Assembly (NCBI RefSeq): GCF_000019805.1
Contig: NC_010525.1
Coordinates: 1,054,001-1,118,000 of the forward strand
Direction: 5' to 3'
Source of the DNA: Pyrobaculum neutrophilum V24Sta
GTDB lineage: Archaea > Thermoproteota > Thermoprotei > Thermoproteales > Thermoproteaceae
Length of the DNA: 64,000 bases
Below are positions 16,307 through 24,347 of this stretch, in pieces. Each line of letters starts with the position of its first letter. The first letter of the stretch is position 1. The notes under the pieces are model-generated. The model was not told where the DNA came from. It was given only the letters and a program-made list of their open reading frames with translations, and did not search any database. The position numbers and the translations under genes were made by a program.

Positions 16307-17010
16307 GGAGGCCCGGCCTCGGCGTATATATACTGGCGGGCTGGCCCAACGCTGAGGTTTTCAAGAGGGCGCTTACCGCCGTGGGCGAGGTGGCCGACTT
16401 CGTGGAGCTGGGTCTACCGAGTAGAAACCCGAAGTACGACGGTCCCTACATCAGGCGGGCGCATAGGGAGGCGGAGCCCTCTGCGGTGGAGGCAGCGCCC
16501 GGCGAGACGTACGTAATGGCCTACTGGGAAGACTTCGCCGGGGAGCCCCAGAGGCTTTTCGATGCGGCGCGTGCGGCGGGGGCTAGGGGGGTCCTCGCCC
16601 CGGATCTCCTCATCGACTTCCCCGGCGATCTAGACCGCTACGTGGAGCTGACCAGGAGGTACGGGCTGGAGCCGGCCTTCTTCATACCCAGCAAGTTCCC
16701 CTACGCGTTGCTTAGGCGCCTCGCCTCTCTAAAGCCGGCCTTCATATACCTCGGGCTGTACGCCGCAACCGGCATAGAGCTACCGGTCTACGTCGAGAGG
16801 AACATAAAGACTGTTAGGGAGGTGGCGCCCGATGTCTACCTCGTGGCTGGCTTCGCCATAGACAGCCCTAGGAAGGCCGCCGCCGTGGTGGAGGCGGGGG
16901 CAGACGCCGTGGTGGTGGGGACGGCCTTCCTAAGAAGGCTTAGAAACTCGGTGGAGGAGGCCATCGCCTTCCTCAAGGAGATAAGGGGGGCGTTGTACCT
17001 ACAGCAGTAG
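16303..17010 (+). CDS. trpA: Tryptophan synthase alpha chain
   Basis: Cleaves indole-3-glycerol phosphate to indole. 235 residues, slightly short for the family. Catalytic Glu in DFVELGLPSRNP (about residue 36) and Asp in LAPDLLIDFP; phosphate-binding VVVGTAF near the C-terminus. The family's usual PF(S/T)DP loop is SRNPKYDG here. Last gene of the cluster; overlaps the convergent transporter by 12 bases. Confidence 0.93.
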   Translation: MRRPGLGVYILAGWPNAEVFKRALTAVGEVADFVELGLPSRNPKYDGPYIRRAHREAEPSAVEAAPGETYVMAYWEDFAGEPQRLFDAARAAGARGVLAPDLLIDFPGDLDRYVELTRRYGLEPAFFIPSKFPYALLRRLASLKPAFIYLGLYAATGIELPVYVERNIKTVREVAPDVYLVAGFAIDSPRKAAAVVEAGADAVVVGTAFLRRLRNSVEEAIAFLKEIRGALYLQQ

Positions 17011-18261
17011 GAAGGGGAGGTAGATCGCTATATTTACGGCGGTGATCGCCGCGCCGTATTTGAGAAACTCGGCGAAGGAGACCGACGTGTGGTACCTCTT
17101 TTCGAGGACCTCCAGGATTATAATGTTCGACGCGGCGCCGAGTAGAGTGAGGTTGCCGGCGATGGTGCTGGCCATGGCGAGGGTGAGCCACGCCCTCTCG
17201 TCTGCGCCGGCCTGCGTCAGGTAGGCCGAGAAGAGGTTGACGAAGGGCACGTTGCTCAGGATCTGGCTGAGGCCGAGGGAGAGGGCGGTTATGGCTAACA
17301 CGTCGTGGACCGTGCCTTGGTAGGTGGGGAGGGCGGCGGAGATGATCGGCTGGAGGACGCCGCCGTCCCACACGGCCTTCATGGCGATGAACATGGTGGT
17401 GAAGAAGAGTATCGTGCCCCAGTCCACCCTGGAGAGGAGATCGCGTGGGTCGCTTGCTAGGAAGTAGACGAAGGTCGCCACGACGAAGGGTATCAGCCCT
17501 ATGTTGTGTATATGGGGGGCTCCGCTTACGGCGGCTACGTCGTTTGCCACCATGGCCGCCACAGCCGCCGCCAGCCCGGCGGCGGCCACCGCCGCATCCC
17601 TCTTGTTTTTAACGGCCTCCCATGGGCTTGCGGCTATCGCCACCCTGCCGTTTTCCACCCCCATCATCTTGGCCAGGAGTAGCGGCGTGACGACTAGGTT
17701 TATGAGGGTGGGCAACGCCAGCGTTTTGAAAAAGGCGATGAAGGGCGCTTGTATGCCGGAGGTGACCGCGATTAGCATGTTCTGGGGGTTGCCCACCGGC
17801 GTCATAACCGACCCGATGGTCAACGAGTAGGCCAGGAGGAGGAAGGCGAACTTGGGCGGTAGCCCCGCGGCGCGGGCGAGCACAGCGGCTATGGGGGGCC
17901 CCATCAGCGCCACCGTGTCGTTTACGGCCACAGCCGCCAAAAGGCCGAAGAGGAGGGAGGACCCCACGGCGAGGCCGTATCTAGACTTGAAGAGGCTGAG
18001 GAACCAGTAGGCCGCCGCGTCTAGCAGCCCGCTGGACTCGGCTAGGGCGACTATGGAGAACATCCCCACGAGGAAGAAGAGGACCTCGAAGTTCACCACA
18101 GACGGTATTTGGTCGATGGAGAGGGGCCCCGGCACAATGGCTATGAAGGCGGCGAGCGACATGAGAGACCAAACCGGTAGCTTGGGGTACAACGGGCGGA
18201 GGAGCATGCCGATTACCACCACCGCTATTATGGCTATGGAGTAGACCTCGCCGAGGTACAT
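16999..18261 (-). CDS. ArsB/NhaD-like (ion transporter superfamily) permease
   Basis: About 420 residues with ten or more membrane segments, typical of the SLC13/ArsB/CitM superfamily. Hairpin-like repeats are visible: AVNDTVALMGPPIAA with SVMTPVGNPQNML in the first half, and SQILSNVPFVNLF with NLTLLGAASNIIILEV in the second half. The substrate (arsenite, anion or sodium/proton exchange) cannot be told. ATG at 18261, with a GTG one codon earlier. An A/T-rich promoter shared with the divergent TauE-like gene is at 18272-18288. Confidence 0.82.
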   Translation of the reverse strand: MYLGEVYSIAIIAVVVIGMLLRPLYPKLPVWSLMSLAAFIAIVPGPLSIDQIPSVVNFEVLFFLVGMFSIVALAESSGLLDAAAYWFLSLFKSRYGLAVGSSLLFGLLAAVAVNDTVALMGPPIAAVLARAAGLPPKFAFLLLAYSLTIGSVMTPVGNPQNMLIAVTSGIQAPFIAFFKTLALPTLINLVVTPLLLAKMMGVENGRVAIAASPWEAVKNKRDAAVAAAGLAAAVAAMVANDVAAVSGAPHIHNIGLIPFVVATFVYFLASDPRDLLSRVDWGTILFFTTMFIAMKAVWDGGVLQPIISAALPTYQGTVHDVLAITALSLGLSQILSNVPFVNLFSAYLTQAGADERAWLTLAMASTIAGNLTLLGAASNIIILEVLEKRYHTSVSFAEFLKYGAAITAVNIAIYLPFLLL

Positions 18262-18302
18262 CACCTCTACAAACTTTAATACTTTAAGCTGTTGCCCCGT
18301 AT

Positions 18303-19154
18303 ATGAACGCCGCGTTGCTTTTCGCCGCCCTCTTTACGACAAGCGTCTTCGCAGGCTTCGTGGGGGCTCTCACGGGGTTGGGCGGCGGGGTGGTGTTGGT
18401 GCCTATTTACGTCCTCGCCCTTGGGGTGCCTGTGGAATACGCCGCAGGCGCAAGCCTCGTCTCTACCATAGCCACCTCTCTCGCCACCAGCGCCGCGTAT
18501 GTGAGAGATAGGCTTACCAACGTCAGAATAGGCATGTCTCTAGAGATCTCCACCACCCTCGGCGCTCTGGCGGGCTCCCTCACAGCCGCCTGGATCTACG
18601 CCTCGGGTCTGCAGAGGGTGGTGTATTTGGTGTTCGGCGCCGTGCTCATTTTCTCTTCCTACATGCAGTGGGCCGTGGCTAAGCTAGGCGAGCGGCCTAG
18701 GCCTCCGCCGGACCGCTGGACTTCCTTTCTAAAGCTTAGGGGTAGGTATTACGACGTGGTGCGGAGAGAGACTGTGGAGTACTACGGGGTGAGGTGGTGG
18801 CTCGGCGCGCTGATCATGTTCGGGGCGGGTCTCGTGTCTGGCTTCTTGGGCATAGGGGGAGGGGCGCTCAAGGTGTTGGCCATGGACTGGGCGATGGCCC
18901 TCCCCATCAAGGTGTCCACCGCCACTAGCAACTTCATGATAGGCGTGACCGCCGCCACGGGTACGGCCGTCTACTGGGTCCACGGCTACATACAGCCCTT
19001 CCTAGCCGCCGCCACAGCCCTCGGCGTACTCGCCGGCGCCTACGTCGGTAGCAAGGTACTGCCGCGCCTCAGGGGCAGATCGGTCCGGCTCTTCTTCGCC
19101 GCCGTGGTGCTCCTGTTGGGGGTTCAGATGATGTTGAGGGGGATATGGAGCTAG
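18303..19154 (+). CDS. TauE/SafE family sulfite/anion exporter
   Basis: 283-residue membrane protein of the TauE/SafE (DUF81) family. The two family repeats are visible: GFVGALTGLGGGVVLVPI near the N-terminus and SGFLGIGGGALKV in the second half, each followed by STIATS or STATSNF. About eight membrane segments. The direct pairing with a DUF1634 gene is common in archaea and suggests a two-component transporter. ATG at 18303; TATA near 18277. Confidence 0.87.
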   Translation: MNAALLFAALFTTSVFAGFVGALTGLGGGVVLVPIYVLALGVPVEYAAGASLVSTIATSLATSAAYVRDRLTNVRIGMSLEISTTLGALAGSLTAAWIYASGLQRVVYLVFGAVLIFSSYMQWAVAKLGERPRPPPDRWTSFLKLRGRYYDVVRRETVEYYGVRWWLGALIMFGAGLVSGFLGIGGGALKVLAMDWAMALPIKVSTATSNFMIGVTAATGTAVYWVHGYIQPFLAAATALGVLAGAYVGSKVLPRLRGRSVRLFFAAVVLLLGVQMMLRGIWS

Positions 19155-19504
19155 AGGACGCGATCGTTGTCGTGATGAGGGTGGGGCTCGCCGCCAGCGT
19201 CGCCCTTCTACTCGCCGGCCTGCTCCTCCTGGGGGCGGGGCCGGATGCCTCGGCGGTGGCGAGCCTCCGCTCTCCCGTCAACTCCTCCCTGTACCCCCCG
19301 GCCCGCCTCGCGGCGAATCTGCCGTCTCACCCCGCCGTAGCGCTGTTGTTTATGGGCCTGGCGGTGCTGTTGATCACCCCGCTGGTGCGGGTGGCGCTCG
19401 CCGTGGCGGAGTTCGTAAGGGAGAGAGACGTCATATATACGGCGCTGACCATATTCGTGTTAGCAATGTTAATAATCTCGCTTGTTCTACCGGGGCATGT
19501 ATAG
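19145..19504 (+). CDS. DUF1634 family membrane protein
   Basis: 119 residues, three membrane segments (VGLAASVALLLAGLLLLGAG; AVALLFMGLAVLLITPLVRVALAV; YTALTIFVLAMLIISLVLPG), matching the family layout. It overlaps the TauE-like gene by 10 bases and the next gene by 8. Likely an accessory subunit of the exporter. Confidence 0.82.
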   Translation: MELEDAIVVVMRVGLAASVALLLAGLLLLGAGPDASAVASLRSPVNSSLYPPARLAANLPSHPAVALLFMGLAVLLITPLVRVALAVAEFVRERDVIYTALTIFVLAMLIISLVLPGHV

Positions 19505-19916
19505 CGTTGTGCCGATTGGCCACGTGCGGCACGGCTACTCCGACGACGAGGTTAAGAGGAGGGGGGCGGTGGACGCCGTGATAGAGGTTTTGCCCGAGTT
19601 CGAGGCCGGCCTCGCGGGCGTCGAGGAATACAGCCACATCATCATGGTGGCGTATCTCCACAAGTTCCGTGGGAGGCCCCTAGTGGTGAGGCCTAAGAGG
19701 GTGCAGGGCGCGCCTGAGGTAGGCGTCTTCGCCACAGACAGCCCCGACAGGCCCAACCCCATCGCGGTGACGGTGGCTAGGCTGGTTAGAAGGGAGGGCC
19801 GCCTCCTCTACGTGGAGGGGGTCGACCTCTTCGACGGAACGCCGGTGCTCGACATAAAAGGCTTTTCGCCGAAGAGGTGCCCCGAGGGCGCGAGGGCGCC
19901 TTGGTGGGCCGACTAG
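19497..19916 (+). CDS. trmO: TrmO (TsaA/YaeB) tRNA t6A-methyltransferase-like protein
   Basis: S-adenosylmethionine-dependent enzyme of the TsaA/VirR/TrmO family, which in bacteria N6-methylates t6A37 in tRNA. Motifs: [69 protein letters not shown]. About 139 residues from the ATG at 19497. The archaeal target may differ. Kae1, which makes t6A, is encoded 10 kb away. Confidence 0.85.
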   Translation: MYSVVPIGHVRHGYSDDEVKRRGAVDAVIEVLPEFEAGLAGVEEYSHIIMVAYLHKFRGRPLVVRPKRVQGAPEVGVFATDSPDRPNPIAVTVARLVRREGRLLYVEGVDLFDGTPVLDIKGFSPKRCPEGARAPWWAD

Positions 19917-19947
19917 AAAGTTTTTAAAGGGAGGCGTTTCTAGGGAT

Positions 19948-20115
19948 ATGCCGTCTCACGGGTCGTTGACCAAGGCCGGCAAGGTGAGGAACCAGACGCC
20001 TAAGATACCTGCTAAGCCGAGGAAGAACCTCACCCCGAGGAGGAGGAACATCAGAAACTACAGGAGGAGGGTTCTCTACGCCTCCTCCCAGTCCACCCCG
20101 GCGGCCGAGGCATAA
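19948..20115 (+). CDS. rps30e: 30S ribosomal protein S30e
   Basis: 55-residue basic protein ([20 protein letters not shown], then a run of Arg/Lys). The family signature [16 protein letters not shown] is complete. TTTTTAAAGG at 19920-19929 lies about 24 bases upstream of the ATG, so the transcript is probably leaderless. Easily missed because of its small size. Confidence 0.95.
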   Translation: MPSHGSLTKAGKVRNQTPKIPAKPRKNLTPRRRNIRNYRRRVLYASSQSTPAAEA

Positions 20116-20119
20116 CTAG

Positions 20120-21256
20120 ATGTTGCTTGCTTTTTTGCTTTCCGTCCTAATAATCATAGCCGGCACCCTGTCCCGCAAGCTCGACGTCTCGGCGTCTCTC
20201 GCGGCTGGGGCTCTCCTCTACGGGGCGGCCGCGCTTGGGCCGAGGATGCCGGCGGCGACGGCGGCCGCCTTCAACGAGTCTATGGCGTACGTCATATCGT
20301 CGCTTGTCTTCGCCATGGCGCTTGGCTACCTGCTGAAGGAGCGGGGGGAGAGGCTCGCCAGTGGGCTAAGCGCGCTGGGGCCGAGGGCCGCCGCCTTTTT
20401 GATCCCGGCGTCTATAGGCCTTCTGCCTATGCCCGGCGGCGCCTATGTAAGCGCCGTGGTTGCGGAGCCTCTGTACGAGAGGATGGGGCTGGGCCGGAAC
20501 GAGAGGACGTTCCTCAACTACTGGATGCGCCACATATGGATCTCCGTCTGGCCGCTTTTCCAGGGGGTTTTGATCACCTCGGCGGTTTTGGGGGTGCCGG
20601 TGTGGCAGGTCGTCGAGTGGGCTTGGCCGGCGGCGGCGTTTGCGGCGCTTGCCGGGGTGGCCGTCGGAGCCCCTATTGTGAAGAGGGCGGCGGCGTCGGG
20701 GAGGGCGAGAGATCTCGCCGCCCTCTGGCCGCTGGCTGCGGTGGCTGTTCTCTCCTTTACGGCGCCTCTTCCGCTGGCCGTCGCTCTTGTGTATCTGGCG
20801 TATGTGGCTCTCTACCGGGTGCCCAGGCGGCAGGTGGCGGCGTCGTTTAGATACGCCTTGAGTCCCCGGATCTTGGCGATTCTGGTGTTCTCCCTCGTGT
20901 TTTCGCAGTACATCAAGGAGAGCGGCTTGAGCCGCCAGCTACTGGAGATCCTCGCCGGCTACGCCGGTCTAGCCGTCTTCCTGATACCGTTCGCCATCGG
21001 CTTAGCCACGGGGGTGGAGTTCGCCTTCGCCGGCTTGGCCTTTCCCCCCATTTCGCCTCTGATCCACGGGCCCGCGCTCGCTCTAGCCTTCGCCGGCGGT
21101 TTTGTAGGCGTGATGCTGAGCCCGGCCCACTCCTGTCTAGTCCTCACCTGTGAGCACTACCGGTGCGAGGCGGGGGGCACCTACAGGCTTTTGGCCAAAG
21201 CCGCCGCGGTTGTGGCGGCTCTCTCGGCTCTATATTACGCGTTGGCGATTTATTAG
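20120..21256 (+). CDS. DUF401 family membrane protein
   Basis: 378 residues, about ten membrane segments. The family signature LLPMPGGAYVSAVV occurs near residue 100, followed by NYWMRHIWISVWP. The C-terminal half repeats the fold and has GFVGVMLSPAHSCLVLT. DUF401 belongs to the ion transporter superfamily; the substrate is unknown. It starts four bases after the S30e stop, so it may share that transcript. Confidence 0.82.
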   Translation: MLLAFLLSVLIIIAGTLSRKLDVSASLAAGALLYGAAALGPRMPAATAAAFNESMAYVISSLVFAMALGYLLKERGERLASGLSALGPRAAAFLIPASIGLLPMPGGAYVSAVVAEPLYERMGLGRNERTFLNYWMRHIWISVWPLFQGVLITSAVLGVPVWQVVEWAWPAAAFAALAGVAVGAPIVKRAAASGRARDLAALWPLAAVAVLSFTAPLPLAVALVYLAYVALYRVPRRQVAASFRYALSPRILAILVFSLVFSQYIKESGLSRQLLEILAGYAGLAVFLIPFAIGLATGVEFAFAGLAFPPISPLIHGPALALAFAGGFVGVMLSPAHSCLVLTCEHYRCEAGGTYRLLAKAAAVVAALSALYYALAIY

Positions 21257-21272
21257 AGGGGGGCGTAGCTAC

Positions 21273-21827
21273 GTGCTTGTGGCAATCGTCGGGCCCATGT
21301 TCGCTGGGAAGACCACCGAGCTCATTAGGAGGGTGGAGAGGTACGTCATCGCTGGCCGGCGCGCTGTTGTTTTCAAGCCGTCGATCGACGCGCGGTACGA
21401 CCCCGCAAGCGTCGCCGCCCACAACGGGCTGAAGCTCAACGCCGTGGTGGTCCCCCCAGACGAGGGGGGCGTCAAGGCAATATATAAGCTGGGCCAGCGC
21501 TACGACGTAGTGGCTGTTGACGAGGTGCAGTTCTTCCCGCCCGCCCTTGCGGACGTCTTAAACAAGCTCGCCGACGGCAGAGTGGTCATCGCGGCGGGCC
21601 TCAACCTAGACTTCAGGGGGGAGCCCTTCGAGACCACCGCGAGGCTGATGGCCTACGCAGATAGGGTCATAAGCCTGACGGCTGTCTGCAAGATATGCGG
21701 TAGGCCGGCCACCAGGACGCAACGGCTGGTGGCCGGGAAGCCGGCGCCTAGGGATAGCCCCCGTATCGTAGTCGGCGGTGTAGAAACTTATGAAGCCCGT
21801 TGTAGGTTACACCACAGAGTGAACTAA
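21273..21827 (+). CDS. tdk: Thymidine kinase (type II)
   Basis: Salvage enzyme phosphorylating thymidine. 184 residues. P-loop GPMFAGKTTELI at residues 7-18; VVAVDEVQFF (Walker B); LNLDFRGEPF lasso; zinc-binding cysteines in CKICGRP and near the C-terminus (CRLHH). GTG at 21273 chosen: GATTTATTAG (21247-21256) is correctly spaced. The frame is open further upstream inside the DUF401 gene. Confidence 0.93.
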   Translation: MLVAIVGPMFAGKTTELIRRVERYVIAGRRAVVFKPSIDARYDPASVAAHNGLKLNAVVVPPDEGGVKAIYKLGQRYDVVAVDEVQFFPPALADVLNKLADGRVVIAAGLNLDFRGEPFETTARLMAYADRVISLTAVCKICGRPATRTQRLVAGKPAPRDSPRIVVGGVETYEARCRLHHRVN

Positions 21828-21878
21828 TTTACAATTTTTGAGAACCAAAATTTATATAGCGCAATCAAGTGTGGGCCT

Positions 21879-22205
21879 ATGGCAGAACTGGCGAAATACG
21901 AGAGGGTGGTGATTGACCAAGACACGTGCATCAGCTGCGGCGCCTGCGTGGCCACGTGCCCCTACCAGGCTTTAGAGCTCGACGACAACGGCAAGTCGAG
22001 GCTGATCTGGGACAAGTGTAGAGACGACTACTCCTGCGTCGCCGTCTGCCCCGTCAAAGCCATCTCGAAAACCAGCGAGGCCACGCCTGAGGCTAAATCC
22101 AAGAAGGGCTGGTACAGATTCGGCAGACCTCTGTCGCCAGACGAGCAGAAGGCCTACGAGGAGTGGAAGGCCAAGTTCGGCATCACAGCGCCGCCGGCGG
22201 CGTAA
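21879..22205 (+). CDS. Ferredoxin, [4Fe-4S] plus CxxDxxC cluster
   Basis: 108-residue electron carrier. First cluster motif CISCGACVATCP is a full [4Fe-4S] site. The second reads CRDDYSCVAVCP, where the middle cysteine is replaced by Asp (CxxDxxCxxxCP), as in Pyrococcus ferredoxin, so this cluster may be [3Fe-4S] or Asp-ligated [4Fe-4S]. A 45-residue charged C-terminal extension is present. TATA-like TTTATATAG at 21850-21858; ATG at 21879. Confidence 0.9.
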   Translation: MAELAKYERVVIDQDTCISCGACVATCPYQALELDDNGKSRLIWDKCRDDYSCVAVCPVKAISKTSEATPEAKSKKGWYRFGRPLSPDEQKAYEEWKAKFGITAPPAA

Positions 22206-22258
22206 CGCGGGAAACTCCTTTTTTCCTCCCGGTTCTCGCTATTTCTCCCCCTCCACAT

Positions 22259-22625
22259 ATGCGCCTAAAAACGGCGGTATACGCGGTTGCGGATCTCGCC
22301 GACGCGGCGACCACGGCAGTTGCGCTACAAGGGGGCTTCGCCGAGGCAAATACGCTTTTCACCGGCGAGCCTCGCCGTGTGGGCCAACGTCGTAATAGCC
22401 GCCGTCTTGCTCGCCTTGGGCAATGCCGCCGCAAAAGCGGCGAGGGCGCTCGGCGTTGAGAGGCACGTTGCGGCGGTCTTCGCCGCCGCTAGGCGAAAGC
22501 CGTCTTGGGCCTACTCGCCGGCGTTATACTCCGCCCCACGCCTTCATACCGGCGATACCCATTGCGGCATTGGCGGCGCTCACGGCGATAACCGCCATAA
22601 AACAAGCCCGTGCCCGCCCGGGTCT
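22259..22625 (+). pseudogene. Decayed small membrane protein gene
   Basis: Protein-like text is spread over three frames. It begins MRLKTAVYAVADLADAATTA (from 22259), passes into LAVWANVVIAAVLLALGNAA (from about 22372), then AVLGLLAGVIL (about 22499), then AFIPAIPIAALAALTAITAI (about 22542). The hydrophobic helices are in the order expected of one three- or four-span protein, so at least three frameshifts have occurred. Sequencing error is less likely given so many breaks. Confidence 0.6.
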
Positions 22626-22719
22626 CTTACCGCGGCAGAAAAACGCTACCACAGACACGCGCCTCTTTCTACTTCTTCGGTTCATCTGCCCGACGTCGTC
22701 GTTGCCAGGTAGGTGAGTG

Positions 22720-23213
22720 AAATGGACATCTCTCTGGCTCCCCCCGCCCTTTACGCACATGGGCCAAACGTACAGAGTGCGTTGGGAGACAGGCGGCCAG
22801 CTTGCCCTACATCTCTTGGACAGGGCTGTCGACATTTCGCTTAAGTCGGGGGCATCGTGAATTGACCTAAAGGCGTTTACGCCCAGTGTATACAAGGCAC
22901 TTACCGACGGGGAGGTGGACGTGGCGTTTCAAGGCGGCGGCTCGGCGTTTTAGAGAGCGGCGCGAGGCCCCCCTTGTGGTGGCCTCCATCCTCCTGGTCC
23001 CTGGCTACGTCGACGAGATCGAGGTGGATCTGCTTACTAAGTTCACCGCCCGGGTGGAGCCGGAGGTGCCCACGAGGCTTCTGGCCTTTCGCCCCGACTA
23101 TCTTCTTGACGATCCACCGCCCACCTCTAGAAGACACGCGGAGGCGGCCCTGAAGACAGCAGGAGAGAGCGGCCTCGCGGATGTGTCTCTGGGGGACGAG
23201 TGGCTTTTAACTA
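22720..23213 (+). pseudogene. Decayed radical SAM (PflA-like activating enzyme) gene
   Basis: Fragments in successive frames follow the order of PflA-like radical SAM proteins. VRWETGGQLALHLLDRAVDI starts near 22767, IDLKAFTPSVYKALTDG from 22861, then ILLVPGYVDEIEVDLL, LLAFRPDYLLDDPPPTSRRH and LADVSLGDEWLL up to about 23205. The N-terminal part with the cysteine motif was not found, and at least two frameshifts are present. Start of the relic is approximate. Confidence 0.6.
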
Positions 23214-24347
23214 CTACTGACGTCTGCAGTGGGGCTTTATGTACCTGTACACGTCCTCAAGCCGCGGCCTCCCCTTGTACAGCACGACGTTGGGGAGGAG
23301 CTGCTTCCAGGTGGACATGGCGAGCTCCTCGTCTACTAGGACGAGAAGGGGCTTGCCGACTTTCACAACCTTTTCATACTTCCTCCTCAGGTAGTCGGGC
23401 GTCCAGAACCCCACAACCTCTATGTACAAATCGCCGATTTTGAAATCCGGAATGTAGACCCTGCCCTCCACCACCAGCACCTCGGGCTCCCTCTCCACTG
23501 GGCACACCCTGGACACTTGGCGGTAGAACTCCTGCTCCACGTAGCTGTCGAACTCGTCGGCGGTCGGCGGCTTGCTGGCTAGAGGCGGCGCGGTCTGGGA
23601 GCTCTCTCTGAAGTGGTAGATGCGGTCGCCCAGCTTCACCTCGGCCTCCAGGCTCCAGCTAGACGCCGCCGCGATGTATGGCACGAGCTTGGCGAGCCTT
23701 GTGCCGTAGCGCTCTGTCTGCCTTAGGGCGGAGGCCGGCCCGTCGAAGTGGAGCGCCAGCTGGCCCCCGGCCTCCTCCGCCGTGTACATAAGCCTCAGCC
23801 CCTTCACGGCCCTCACGAGGGTTTTCACGAGCGGGGGGTCGTTGGGCAACTTCGCCCTGACCCACAGCGATTTGAAGAGGAGGGTCTGGATGAGGGAGAG
23901 GTTGTAGAGGCGGAGGAGGTCCCCGGGGGTTAGGTCGGGCGGCTGGAGGATGGCCCTGTTTTCCTCGTAGGCCTTGGAGAAGAGCCGCTTCACCTCGGCC
24001 ACGTCCATCCTCAGCTTGGCGGCCGCCGCCTGGAACACCCTCTCCCGGTCCTCGGGCGCTAGGGCGTAGCCCGCGGCGGCGGAGGCCTTGAACACCTCCA
24101 GCCTCACCTTGGCCACTAAGCGGGTGTCCACCTCCTCCACCTTGGCGAGCTGCTCCACTATGTGGGCTAGGCCCCCCGCCAGCTTCCGGTCCCAGCCCAG
24201 CGCCTCAACCGCCTTCCTGAACTCGCCCAGGGTGGCCGACCTTCTTACGGCCTCTAGCACCGCCGCGGCTGGGGACTCGTCGCTTAGGTAGAGGGGCTTC
24301 ACCTCGCCTCTCCTCCTGACGGCTCTTAGGTAGTCCAGGGGGATCAC
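23214..24347 (-). CDS. bax1: Bax1-like nuclease (DUF790), XPB partner
   Basis: 377-residue DUF790 protein. Bax1 binds archaeal XPB and is a structure-specific nuclease thought to replace XPG in archaeal nucleotide excision repair. The C-terminal nuclease core is seen in VYIPDFKIGDLYIEVVGFW, followed by RKYEKVVKVGKPLLVLVDE. The N-terminal half (MIPLDYLRAVRRRGEVKPLYL) is the usual family start. Its ATG overlaps the XPB stop by 4 bases, as expected for the conserved xpb-bax1 pair. Confidence 0.9.
   Translation of the reverse strand: MIPLDYLRAVRRRGEVKPLYLSDESPAAAVLEAVRRSATLGEFRKAVEALGWDRKLAGGLAHIVEQLAKVEEVDTRLVAKVRLEVFKASAAAGYALAPEDRERVFQAAAAKLRMDVAEVKRLFSKAYEENRAILQPPDLTPGDLLRLYNLSLIQTLLFKSLWVRAKLPNDPPLVKTLVRAVKGLRLMYTAEEAGGQLALHFDGPASALRQTERYGTRLAKLVPYIAAASSWSLEAEVKLGDRIYHFRESSQTAPPLASKPPTADEFDSYVEQEFYRQVSRVCPVEREPEVLVVEGRVYIPDFKIGDLYIEVVGFWTPDYLRRKYEKVVKVGKPLLVLVDEELAMSTWKQLLPNVVLYKGRPRLEDVYRYIKPHCRRQ

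Noticed and set aside
19160-19200. GTGATGA-like box in the DUF1634 gene as an sRNA start
   Set aside because: No CTGA at guide distance; lies within coding sequence.
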